NCBI GenBank assembly: GCA_028281925.1
Contig: JANQIX010000090.1
Coordinates: 1 to 44,688 of the forward strand
DNA length: 44,688 bases
Reading direction: 5' to 3'
DNA from: Alphaproteobacteria bacterium
Lineage (GTDB): Bacteria; Pseudomonadota; Alphaproteobacteria; DSM-16000; Inquilinaceae
Positions 15,185 through 22,825 of this stretch are shown one piece after another; the stretch's first letter is position 1; each line of letters opens with the position of its first letter. The notes under the pieces are model-generated. The model worked only from the letters and a program-made list of their open reading frames with translations. It searched no databases and had not been told where the DNA came from. The position numbers and the translations under genes are program-made.

Positions 15185-15367
15185 CCTGCCTGCGGTACGT
15201 CCTTGCCTGCGGCGGGACCGGGCCGCAGACAGAGGCCGGTTGCCGCAGGCATGTGTCGGGAGCATTGCGGGTCTGTGACAGCGGACCATGACTGAATCCT
15301 TGTCCCCGCCTGCAAAATCGCTACAGTCGCCCTGCCTAACCGCGGAGCGAGACCGGATTGCGGGGCT

Positions 15368-15895
15368 GTGACCGGCAAGAGCAGCTATAGTTACGAAGAC
15401 CTCCTGCAGTGTGCCCATGGAGAGCTGTTCGGTCCCGGCAATGCGCGTCTGCCATTGCCGCCGATGCTGATGTTCGACCGCATCACGCATATCTCCGACA
15501 AGGGTGGCAAATACGGTAAGGGAGAGATGAGGGCCGAGCTGGACGTGAAGCCGGACCTATGGTTCTTCGCTTGCCATTTCGAGAGCGATCCGGTGATGCC
15601 GGGATGCCTGGGCCTTGATGCGCTCTGGCAGCTGCTGGGGTTCTTCCTCGGCTGGAGCGGAGCGCTCGGTCGCGGTCGTGCGATCTCGGTCGGCGAAGTC
15701 CGGCTGACGGGGCAGGTGTTGCCTTCATCCCGTCTGGTGACCTATCACGTCGACATCAAACGCGTGATTCAGAGCAGGCTCGTGCTGGGCATCGCCGATG
15801 CCGTCATGCATGCCGACGGCGTCGGCACATACGAAGCTAAAGACTTGCGGGTAGGGCTGTTCACATCGATCGATGAATTCTCGTCCGACGAGTAA
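15368..15895 (+). CDS. fabA: 3-hydroxydecanoyl-ACP dehydratase/isomerase FabA
   Basis: FabA dehydrates 3-hydroxydecanoyl-ACP and isomerises trans-2- to cis-3-decenoyl-ACP, the branch point to unsaturated fatty acids. The 175-residue hot-dog protein has the catalytic pair His70 (FACHFESDPVMPG) and Asp84 (LGLDALWQLLGFFLGW) at the same positions as in E. coli. It also has the N-terminal LPLPPMLMFDRI. The start codon is GTG; the upstream sequence gives no better ATG. The next gene, fabB, starts 10 bp after the stop behind AAGGAAA, so fabA-fabB-fabI form one operon. Confidence 0.95.
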   Translation: MTGKSSYSYEDLLQCAHGELFGPGNARLPLPPMLMFDRITHISDKGGKYGKGEMRAELDVKPDLWFFACHFESDPVMPGCLGLDALWQLLGFFLGWSGALGRGRAISVGEVRLTGQVLPSSRLVTYHVDIKRVIQSRLVLGIADAVMHADGVGTYEAKDLRVGLFTSIDEFSSDE

Positions 15896-15905
15896 GGAAA
15901 CCGCG

Positions 15906-17123
15906 ATGCGACGCGTCGTCGTCACTGGGCTGGGCATTGTCTCCAGCATCGGCAACAACTCCCAAGAGGTGCTGGGCAGCCTGTTCGACGGGCGGTCGGG
16001 CATCAGCGCTGCCGGCGACTATAAGGACCTCGGCTTCCGCAGCCAGATCCACGGCGACATCAAGGTCGATCTGGAAGGGGCGATCGATCGCAAGGTCCGG
16101 CGTTTCATGGGCGACGGCGTGGCCTACAACTTCCTGGCGATGGAGCAGGCGCTCGCCGATTCCGGGCTCGAGCCGCATGAGATCAGCGACGAGCGCACGG
16201 GCCTGGTGATGGGCTCGGGCGGGCCGTCGACCCGCAACCTTGTCGCCGCCGCGGACATCGCGCGGGAGAAGGGACCGAAACGCGTTGGCCCCTACATGGT
16301 CCCGCGCGCGATGAGCAGCACCAACTCCGCCGTTCTGTCTACGCATTTCAAGATTCGCGGCATCAACTATTCCATCAGCTCGGCCTGCTCCACCTCCGCA
16401 CATTGTATCGGAAACGGGGCGGAGCTGATCCAGTGGGGCAAGCAGGACATCGTTTTCGCCGGTGGCGGCGAGGAGCTGGATTGGACCCTGTCGGTGCTGT
16501 TTGACGCCATGGGCGCCCTGTCCAGCAAGTACAACGACCAGCCCGACAAGGCTTCGCGCCCATTCGACAAGGCACGCGACGGGTTTGTGATCGCCGGCGG
16601 CGGCGGTGTCGTCGTGCTGGAAGAGTTGGAGCATGCCCGCGCCCGCGGCGCCAAGATCTATGCCGAGCTTGTCGGATACGGGGCGAATTCCGACGGCCAT
16701 GACATGGTGCAGCCGTCCGGCGAAGGGGCGGTGCGCTGCATGAAGATGGCCATGGATGGGCTGGACTGCCCGATCGACTACATCAATGCCCATGGCACCT
16801 CGACACCGGCGGGCGATCCGGTGGAACTTGACGCGATCCGGCAGGCCTTCGGCGAGCGGATTCCGATGATCAGTTCGACGAAGTCGCTGACGGGCCATTC
16901 GCTGGGCGCGACCGGCGTGCAGGAGGCGATCTATTCCATCCTGATGCTGCAGAACGACTTCGTCTCGGCATCGGCCAATATCGATGAGCCCGACCCGGCC
17001 TGCGAGGGACTGCCGATCGTCTATGAACGAAAGGACAACGCCGGACTGAACTGCGTGATGTCCAACAGCTTCGGCTTCGGGGGCACAAACGCGTGCTTGG
17101 CCTTCAAGCGTTATGCCGCTTAA
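15906..17123 (+). CDS. fabB: Beta-ketoacyl-ACP synthase I FabB
   Basis: FabB elongates cis-3-decenoyl-ACP by Claisen condensation with malonyl-ACP, completing the FabA-dependent unsaturated pathway. The 405-residue thiolase-fold enzyme has the Cys-His-His triad: Cys161 in SSACSTSAHCIGNG, His296 in NAHGTSTPAGDPVE and His331 in TGHSLGATG, plus the C-terminal GFGGTNACL. The pairing with fabA identifies it as FabB rather than FabF. The start at 15906 follows AAGGAAA and avoids overlap with fabA. The stop overlaps the start of fabI by 11 bp. Confidence 0.95.
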   Translation: MRRVVVTGLGIVSSIGNNSQEVLGSLFDGRSGISAAGDYKDLGFRSQIHGDIKVDLEGAIDRKVRRFMGDGVAYNFLAMEQALADSGLEPHEISDERTGLVMGSGGPSTRNLVAAADIAREKGPKRVGPYMVPRAMSSTNSAVLSTHFKIRGINYSISSACSTSAHCIGNGAELIQWGKQDIVFAGGGEELDWTLSVLFDAMGALSSKYNDQPDKASRPFDKARDGFVIAGGGGVVVLEELEHARARGAKIYAELVGYGANSDGHDMVQPSGEGAVRCMKMAMDGLDCPIDYINAHGTSTPAGDPVELDAIRQAFGERIPMISSTKSLTGHSLGATGVQEAIYSILMLQNDFVSASANIDEPDPACEGLPIVYERKDNAGLNCVMSNSFGFGGTNACLAFKRYAA

Positions 17124-17988
17124 GAAAGCGGTGAGCGAGCCCCTCGTGGCCACCGAAATCGCACCTCGCACCGGCTCGTTGATGCAGGGCCGGCGTGGCT
17201 TGGTCATGGGGGTGGCTAACAGCCACTCCATCGCCTGGGCGATCGCGCGGCGGCTCTATGAAGAGGGGGCCGAACTGGCCTTCACCTATCAGGGCGACGC
17301 CATCCTGAAACGGGTGGAGCCGCTGGCCGAGACGGTGGGCGCTGACGCCGTACTACCTTGCGATGTCGAAGACGAAGCGGCCATGGACGCGGTCTTCGAG
17401 CGCTTGGCTGCGGACTGGGGCAGCCTGGATTTTCTGGTCCACGCCATTGCCTATTCCGACAAGGAAGAGCTCAAGGGCCGCTATCTCGATACGACGGAAG
17501 AGAACTTCCTCAGGACGATGCGGATCTCCTGCTATTCCTTCACGGCGTTGGCGCAGCGGGCCGTGCCGCTGATGCCCAATGGCGGCAGCCTGCTGACGCT
17601 GACCTATATCGGGGCCGAGCGCGTCATGCCCAACTACAACGTCATGGGCGTGGCCAAGGCGGCGCTGGAGGCCAGTGTGCGGTATCTGGCGGCCGACCTC
17701 GGCCCCAACGGTATCCGCGTCAACGCCATTTCCGCCGGACCCATGCGTACTCTGGCGGGCAGTGCGATTGCCGATGCCCGTTATGTCTTCAAGTTCAACC
17801 AGATGCACGCACCGCTGCGCCGCACCATCCTGCATGAGGAAGTGGGGGGCGCTGGCCTCTATCTGTTGAGCGATCTCGCCGGCGGGGTCACCGGCGAGAT
17901 CCACCATGTGGACAGCGGCTTCCATGCCATCGGCATGCCGGCCGCCCCGAAGAACGGGGCGGAACCGGAGACGCCGTCACAGACATAG
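17113..17988 (+). CDS. fabI: Enoyl-ACP reductase FabI (NADH-dependent)
   Basis: FabI performs the last reduction of each fatty acid elongation cycle. This short-chain dehydrogenase-like protein has GLVMGVANSHSIAWAIA for cofactor binding, the divergent catalytic Tyr/Lys pair of FabI in YNVMGVAKAALE, RVNAISAGPMRTLAGSAI, and VTGEIHHVDSGFH near the C terminus. The ATG at 17113 overlaps fabB by 11 bp and gives an N-terminal extension of about 23 residues. An internal ATG at 17182 (MQGRRGLVMG) is the alternative start, closer to the usual FabI length. The order fabA-fabB-fabI is typical of alphaproteobacteria. Confidence 0.95.
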   Translation: MPLKKAVSEPLVATEIAPRTGSLMQGRRGLVMGVANSHSIAWAIARRLYEEGAELAFTYQGDAILKRVEPLAETVGADAVLPCDVEDEAAMDAVFERLAADWGSLDFLVHAIAYSDKEELKGRYLDTTEENFLRTMRISCYSFTALAQRAVPLMPNGGSLLTLTYIGAERVMPNYNVMGVAKAALEASVRYLAADLGPNGIRVNAISAGPMRTLAGSAIADARYVFKFNQMHAPLRRTILHEEVGGAGLYLLSDLAGGVTGEIHHVDSGFHAIGMPAAPKNGAEPETPSQT

Positions 17989-18061
17989 CACCGAGCGCAG
18001 CCAGCGTTACGCAACCTTGTCCGGGGATGCGCCGTCGTGGGGGCGAACTGCCGACTGCAGC

Positions 18062-18769
18062 CTAGAATCGGACGAACGGGTTGAGCAGGCGCCCGATCGG
18101 ACCTGTCAACTTCAGCGGTGCGTCGGTCACCACGAAGCAGATGCAGTCTTCATCCGCGTCGGCGACAGGGCGATGTTCCACTTCCGGGTCCGACACGGCA
18201 ATGTCGCCCCGCACGAAATGGCCGCGGTTGTCACTGAAACCGCCGGACAGGACCAGCGTCATCTCGCTCCCATGATGGGTATGCCGCGGCACAGCGACAC
18301 CCGCACCGATGCGCATAAGCCGGCTTTTTGCCGGGCTGGTGCAGATCGGCACAGCCGCCTCATCCAGGCCGCGCATCACGGGCTTCCACGCGACATCTTT
18401 CAGGTCAGTCGCCAGATAGCTGCGCAATGGCTCCGGCACTACGATGTCTTCGTGCCCGCGCGGCGCCACAAAGGGGCTCGTTTCAACCGCAGACGTCACG
18501 TCATCCAAGCGTGCCAGCACGGCCTCGAGACTGCCTGCACCCACTGCCGTTGGCGCAATCTCGTCCAGCAAGGCACCGCCGACCGCATCACAAGCCTCAA
18601 CCACGGCGCGGCAATCCGGGCACAACGCCAGATGCGTGGCAATGATCAGCGCTTCCGCTTCACCGCAAGATCCGGCGGCATAGTCCAGCAACAACTCTTC
18701 ACTCAAATGATGAGTCGGCACGCGATGGGCTGGCAGGGAGGCAATCCCATTTGGCATCTTGCGTGTCAT
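18062..18769 (-). CDS. chrR: ChrR-type zinc anti-sigma factor with cupin domain
   Basis: ChrR binds and inhibits its ECF sigma factor and releases it on singlet oxygen or organic hydroperoxide stress. The 235-residue protein has the zinc anti-sigma domain, with HLSEELLLDYAAGSC followed by the HxxxCxxC motif HLALCPDC (His46, Cys50, Cys53). The C-terminal half is a cupin with VPRHTHHGSEMTLVLSGGFSD and GDIAVSD, which supplies the second metal site. Its ATG overlaps the sigma-factor stop by four bases (ATGA), as expected for a stoichiometric sigma/anti-sigma pair. It acts in the cytoplasm. Confidence 0.93.
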   Translation of the reverse strand: MTRKMPNGIASLPAHRVPTHHLSEELLLDYAAGSCGEAEALIIATHLALCPDCRAVVEACDAVGGALLDEIAPTAVGAGSLEAVLARLDDVTSAVETSPFVAPRGHEDIVVPEPLRSYLATDLKDVAWKPVMRGLDEAAVPICTSPAKSRLMRIGAGVAVPRHTHHGSEMTLVLSGGFSDNRGHFVRGDIAVSDPEVEHRPVADADEDCICFVVTDAPLKLTGPIGRLLNPFVRF

Positions 18770-19353
18770 TCTTCTTCTTCCTTCAAGCCCTTTCTCAGTT
18801 TCGTCAATGCCAAACGAATTCGCGACTTGACGGTTCCGAGGGGTAAATTGCTCGCTTCTGCGATGGCACTGTGCGGTTGGTCGTCGAAGTAGGCCATCCG
18901 AAGTAACTCGCGCTGTTCCGGCGGCAAGTCGTTCATCGCAGCCCTGAGACGTTTCGCCGCCTGATCGACTTCGATGCGGTTATCAGCCGATATGGACTCA
19001 GCCGGCACCAGCGCCGGATCGTCCGGGTCGTACTCGGGTCGCCGATTGCGGCGGAATGCGTCGATGCGTTTGTTACGCGCGATGGTGAAGACCCAGGTGC
19101 TGGCGCTGGCCTGCGACGCATCGAACGTCTCTGCCCGGCGCCACACGGTGATCATCACCTCTTGCGCGATTTCTTCCGCCGCCCCGGCTTCGCAACCTGT
19201 GCGCAGCAGATACGCCTTGATGCGCGGTGCGAAATACGCAAACAGAGCGGAGAATGCGGTCCGATCGCGCGACGTCGCGACCGCCGTCAACAGATCTGTC
19301 AGCGGCGGTTCGCTGCCGTTGGTGGTCGGAACCGATTGATCTTGCTCGGTCAT
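18766..19353 (-). CDS. rpoE: ECF RNA polymerase sigma factor (RpoE, ECF11-like)
   Basis: This 195-residue sigma factor should direct the photooxidative stress response when released by ChrR. Region 2 is visible (AFSALFAYFAPRIKAYLLRTG, AEEIAQEVMITVWRRAETFD, ASTWVFTIARNKRIDAFRR), as is region 4 (LPPEQRELLRMAYFDDQPHSAIAEASNLPLGTVKSRI). The start at 19353 (MTEQDQ) fits the family; the frame is open to 19524, but that stretch carries the promoter. A self-recognised promoter (TGATCC, 18 bp, TACCAA) lies upstream, consistent with autoregulation. Confidence 0.93.
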   Translation of the reverse strand: MTEQDQSVPTTNGSEPPLTDLLTAVATSRDRTAFSALFAYFAPRIKAYLLRTGCEAGAAEEIAQEVMITVWRRAETFDASQASASTWVFTIARNKRIDAFRRNRRPEYDPDDPALVPAESISADNRIEVDQAAKRLRAAMNDLPPEQRELLRMAYFDDQPHSAIAEASNLPLGTVKSRIRLALTKLRKGLKEEEE

Positions 19354-19457
19354 GCGTCCATTGAACGGCATAAGCATCATGGCCACAACCCGTGATGGGC
19401 GGCTTGATCGTGGGATGCCGATACCGGCTGCGGGGGGCTCGACCTGGCGCATGTCAT

Positions 19458-19487
19458 TTGGTACGGAGCAATCACGGCGGCGGATCA
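19458..19487 (-). promoter_or_regulatory. Candidate RpoE-dependent promoter of rpoE-chrR
   Basis: On the minus strand TGATCC (19482-19487) is followed after 18 bp by TACCAA (19458-19463). As I remember it, the ECF11/RpoE promoter of Rhodobacter has a TGATCC -35 and a -10 beginning TA about 18 bp on. The predicted leader is about 100 nt. The -10 overlaps the 16-nt motif shared with the frdA leader. Confidence 0.5.
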
Positions 19488-19626
19488 CACGGAGATGCCG
19501 CAAAATTGACCAATAAGCCGCCAAAAGTCCGATCCGCCGACGACGGGCTTTGCGGCGGCCGCCGCAGGTCGGTCCTTGATCGGCAATGAACCAAGGCAGT
19601 CAACCACGAAGGCATGGGACGGGGTG

Positions 19627-20169
19627 ATGGCGACGGTAATGCTCAGACGCGGTCTTTTCAGCATTTTCGGCGTGGCGTTGGCCGCGCTTGTCGCAGTGTC
19701 CGGCACGCGGCCAAGTTTGGCGCAGGACGAACTCGAGTATCTGGGAACCCATAGGGACTGGCACGCGTTCAGCTTCATCGAGAACGGAAGCCGCGTGTGT
19801 TACATCGCCAGCCGTCCGACGCGGGACGAAGGCAACTACACCAGCCGGGGGGACATCTTTCTTCTGATCACGCATCGGCCCGCTGAGAATTCGCGCGACG
19901 TGGTCAGCTTCATCACCGGCTACACCTATCAGCCTGACAGCGAGGTCGAGGTCACGATCGGCAGCCAGCAGTTCCGGCTGTTCACCAACAACGATACGGC
20001 CTGGGCCTACGACGCCGACGACGACAGGCGCATGGTCCAGGCGATGATCTCCGGCACCACCATGGTGGTCCGTGCCACCTCCAATCGCGGCACCCGCACG
20101 ACGGACACTTACAGTCTGCTCGGCTTTACCGCTGCCCGGAACCAGATCAACGAACTCTGCGGGGCTTAG
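19627..20169 (+). CDS. Invasion-associated locus B (IalB) family protein
   Basis: This secreted 180-residue protein has a signal peptide (about residues 1-32, hydrophobic GLFSIFGVALAALVAVSG, cleaved near SLAQ). The mature part fits the alphaproteobacterial IalB family, with HRDWHAFSFIENGSRVCYIASRPTRDEG, a beta-rich middle, and NNDTAWAYDADDDRRMVQAMISGTTMVVRATSNRGTRTTDTYSLLGFTAA. Two Cys, near the start and end of the mature protein, could form a disulfide. IalB is known for erythrocyte invasion in Bartonella, but the family is widespread in free-living species, where its role is unclear. The ATG at 19627 follows GACGGGG. It sits 54 bp before rlmN, a neighbourhood I remember from other alphaproteobacteria. 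Confidence 0.82.
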   Translation: MATVMLRRGLFSIFGVALAALVAVSGTRPSLAQDELEYLGTHRDWHAFSFIENGSRVCYIASRPTRDEGNYTSRGDIFLLITHRPAENSRDVVSFITGYTYQPDSEVEVTIGSQQFRLFTNNDTAWAYDADDDRRMVQAMISGTTMVVRATSNRGTRTTDTYSLLGFTAARNQINELCGA

Positions 20170-20223
20170 CCGTCAGCCGGGCCGACTGGTCGGCATGGCC
20201 GCCAAACCCCATATCGTGGAGCG

Positions 20224-21390
20224 ATGAGCGTACTCAGCCACAGCCACGTCTTCGAACCGCTGCCACCTCAGGATGGGCAGGGGCCGCGCGAACTCGTCGG
20301 GCTCAGCCGCGACGAACTGGCGGAAGCCGTCGCCGCATTGGGCGAGCCGGCATTCCGGGCGCGGCAGTTGTGGCGTTGGATCTACGGCCGCGGCGTGACA
20401 GATTTCGCCGCCATGACCGACATGGCCAAAGCCTTGCGGGTCCGCCTGGCGGAGCATTTCGCCATCGGTCGCCCCGGAGTCGCGCGGGGGCAGGCCAGTG
20501 CCGACGGCACGCGCAAATGGCTGATTCGCCTGACCGACAACCATGAGGTCGAAACGGTCCACATTCCGGAGGAAGATCGCGGGACGCTGTGCGTGTCCAG
20601 CCAAGTGGGCTGCACTCTGACCTGCCGTTTCTGCCATACCGGAACCCAGCGGCTGGTGCGCAACCTGCAAGCGTCGGAGATCGTCGGCCAAGTCATGCTG
20701 GCCCGTGATGCGCTTGACGACTGGCACACGCCGGATGGCGACCGCCGCATCTCCAACATCGTCATGATGGGGATGGGCGAGCCGCTCTATAACTTCGACC
20801 ATGTTGCCAAGGCGCTGAAGATCGTCATGGATGGCGAGGGCATCAGCATCTCGCGCCGGCGCATCACGCTGTCTACGGCCGGCGTGGTGCCCATGATGCG
20901 CCGCTGCGGGGAAGAACTGGGCGTCAATCTCGCCGTCAGCCTGCATGCCGTCACCGATGCGCTACGGGACGAACTGGTGCCGCTGAACCGCAAGTACCCG
21001 ATCGCCGAACTGATCGGCGCCTGCCGCGACTATCCCGGCCTCAACAACGCGCGGCGCATCACCTTCGAATACGTGATGCTGCGCGACGTCAACGACAGCC
21101 CGGCTGATGCCCGTGCGCTGGTGCGGCTGATCCGCGGCATTCCGGCCAAGATCAACCTGATCCCCTTCAATCCGTGGCCGGGTTCGGCGTACGAATGCTC
21201 AACGGCCGAGGCGATCGACCGGTTCTCGAAGATCGTGCTCGATGCGGGGTATGCGAGCCCGGTACGCACACCGCGCGGCCGCGACATCCTGGCCGCCTGC
21301 GGCCAGCTCAAATCTGCAAGTCAGCGCCAGGGCAGCGCGGCGGCGGCAGCGCGCCGGCAGGCGGCGGCTCGGCAGGCCGCTACAGGGTAA
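20224..21390 (+). CDS. rlmN: 23S rRNA/tRNA A2503/A37 methyltransferase RlmN
   Basis: RlmN is a radical-SAM enzyme that makes 2-methyladenosine at 23S rRNA A2503 and at A37 of some tRNAs. The radical SAM cluster motif is GCTLTCRFCHTG (Cys130, Cys134, Cys137). RQLWRWIYGRGVTDF near the N terminus, SNIVMMGMGEPLYNFD, SLHAVTDALRDELVPLNRKYP and the methyl-carrying Cys region RTPRGRDILAACGQL complete the family pattern. The 388-residue length is normal plus a short Ala/Arg/Gln-rich tail. It is followed 29 bp later by two small membrane-protein genes that may be cotranscribed. Confidence 0.95.
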   Translation: MSVLSHSHVFEPLPPQDGQGPRELVGLSRDELAEAVAALGEPAFRARQLWRWIYGRGVTDFAAMTDMAKALRVRLAEHFAIGRPGVARGQASADGTRKWLIRLTDNHEVETVHIPEEDRGTLCVSSQVGCTLTCRFCHTGTQRLVRNLQASEIVGQVMLARDALDDWHTPDGDRRISNIVMMGMGEPLYNFDHVAKALKIVMDGEGISISRRRITLSTAGVVPMMRRCGEELGVNLAVSLHAVTDALRDELVPLNRKYPIAELIGACRDYPGLNNARRITFEYVMLRDVNDSPADARALVRLIRGIPAKINLIPFNPWPGSAYECSTAEAIDRFSKIVLDAGYASPVRTPRGRDILAACGQLKSASQRQGSAAAAARRQAAARQAATG

Positions 21391-21419
21391 CGGCAGGCCC
21401 GGAACGGACGATCGGCTGT

Positions 21420-21632
21420 ATGATTGAGACGTTGAAGGCGCTTGTCGCGTCGCCGGACGCGATAGTCTACCTGTTTCAGGTTCTGGCGGTGTGGCCGTTC
21501 TGGCGCGCCTATACGCGCGCCGGTTTGCGGCCTTATCTCTCCCTCGTCGTTCTGATCCCGCTGGTCGGAATGGTGGCGGTGCTCGGCTTGCTGGCCCTCT
21601 CACGCTGGCCCGCCGCTGCGGACAGGGGATGA
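21420..21632 (+). CDS. Small membrane protein (tandem copy 1)
   Basis: This 70-residue protein has two transmembrane helices joined by a short basic loop (FWRAYTRAGLRP). I do not recognise the family. The product aligns over most of its length with the next gene: both have a hydrophobic first helix, a loop with Arg/Lys, a second helix starting L-V-hydrophobic-P, and an RWP near the end. They look like diverged tandem duplicates. The ATG at 21420 is the first sensible start after rlmN. Confidence 0.6.
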   Translation: MIETLKALVASPDAIVYLFQVLAVWPFWRAYTRAGLRPYLSLVVLIPLVGMVAVLGLLALSRWPAAADRG

Positions 21633-21639
21633 CGGGCCA

Positions 21640-21861
21640 ATGGCATTGCTCTCGGGCCTGGAGCCGTGGCTCTTCCACCTGATCATGGGCCTCCAGATCG
21701 TGGCGACGATGGCCTTCGGCTCGATTGTGCTGGTGAAGGCGCGGATCAGTCCGATCTGGGTGTTCCTGCTGCTGGTGCCCTATCTCGGTCTGATCGGCCT
21801 GTGGCTTTTCGCCTATGCCCGCTGGCCGAGGTTTGATCCAAAACCGGACCGGCCGCGCTAA
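21640..21861 (+). CDS. Small membrane protein (tandem copy 2)
   Basis: This 73-residue protein has two predicted transmembrane helices (about 12-32 and 39-59) and a Pro/Arg-rich tail (RWPRFDPKPDRPR). It resembles the preceding product in helix order and in the L-hydrophobic-VP and RWP motifs, and starts only 7 bp after it. Its stop codon overlaps the stop of the convergent gene at 21858. Function is unknown. Confidence 0.6.
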   Translation: MALLSGLEPWLFHLIMGLQIVATMAFGSIVLVKARISPIWVFLLLVPYLGLIGLWLFAYARWPRFDPKPDRPR

Positions 21862-22688
21862 CCACCGGCCTGGATCAGTGCGACGATGGAGCCGGCGATG
21901 GTCCCAACCTTGTCCGATCGTGTCTGCGACAGGCGTACCAGGGCCGAGAACACGGCAGGATGCCGCCGAGCATTCGATGTGAGCGTCTCATGCGCGATCA
22001 CCGCCATTGTCACCTCGATCAGGGCGCGCTGTTGCGACTCCAGCGTCAGCGCCGGAAACTCACGCGGTAGCCGCAGTTCCGGATTGTCTTCCCAGTAGGT
22101 CAAGGACTCGGCGACCTCGGTGATGTACCGCTCGTCACCGGTCGCGAAGAACGAAACCCAAAGAAGGTCAATATCGAAGTGGCTGGTCGCGCGCAGGTTG
22201 GGAAACGGGTAGGGAACGGCATTGCGCACTGCGGCCAGGGCGTCCGGCGCCAGCAGCCCCGAGGCTTCGATAGCCCCCAGGCCTGCGTCGGAGGTGGGCG
22301 CCGCCGCAGTGGCGATGGCCAGTCCGCCCACCAACGCGTTGGCGTGGCGGCCGCCGGCCACGAGCCGGGCGGCCAAGGGTTCCACCAGTTCGGGGCCCTG
22401 ATGCAGGACATGGGCGAAGAAGGTCGTGAGGATCGCCATCCCCTGGGTCTCGGCCGATTCGCGCTCCGCCTCCACGAAGGCGCTGACATCCAGCGCCACC
22501 AGCCGCTCCACGGCCTCGCCCGGCCGCGGATCCTGGTAGTAGGTCTCAATGAAGGTCGCCAGACCTTCGGCCGTCATCGGCTGCGCAGGCGCGCTGCCCG
22601 TGCCTGCGAGCACGGCCAGGGTCACAAGGCTCGCCAGCCATCGGGCCAATACGGGCCGTCGGTCAGTGGCGGGGCGTCTCGGCTCCAT
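21858..22688 (-). CDS. Secreted helical protein of unknown function
   Basis: I do not recognise this 276-residue product. A basic start (MEPRRPATDRRP) is followed by a hydrophobic segment (ASLVTLAVLAGTG) and a likely cleavage site at PAQ. The mature part is alpha-helical and acidic, with GMAILTTFFAHVLHQGPELVEPLAARL, TSHFDIDLLWVSFFATGDERYITEVAESL and a final helix LVRLSQTRSDKVGTIAGSIVALI. It could be a periplasmic helical-repeat protein. The start at 22688 is preferred to the open-frame extension to 22820, because the signal peptide would otherwise be internal. It is divergent from dnaX. Confidence 0.65.
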   Translation of the reverse strand: MEPRRPATDRRPVLARWLASLVTLAVLAGTGSAPAQPMTAEGLATFIETYYQDPRPGEAVERLVALDVSAFVEAERESAETQGMAILTTFFAHVLHQGPELVEPLAARLVAGGRHANALVGGLAIATAAAPTSDAGLGAIEASGLLAPDALAAVRNAVPYPFPNLRATSHFDIDLLWVSFFATGDERYITEVAESLTYWEDNPELRLPREFPALTLESQQRALIEVTMAVIAHETLTSNARRHPAVFSALVRLSQTRSDKVGTIAGSIVALIQAGG

Positions 22689-22825
22689 GGGTTTGTCGTC
22701 GCCTCCGTCGGGAAGTGCAGCCGTCAGCGTTACGATGACATGGGGATGGGGGGCAATCGTGGCGAGAGGTCGGGCCAGGGGTTTGTGGCGCCGGCCGTGC
22801 TCGCCTATCATCGCCGGCAATCGCC

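Noticed and set aside
22689..22825. 4.5S SRP RNA upstream of dnaX
   Set aside because: I looked for the conserved GGTCAGG...GGAAGGAAGCAGCC core and did not find it.
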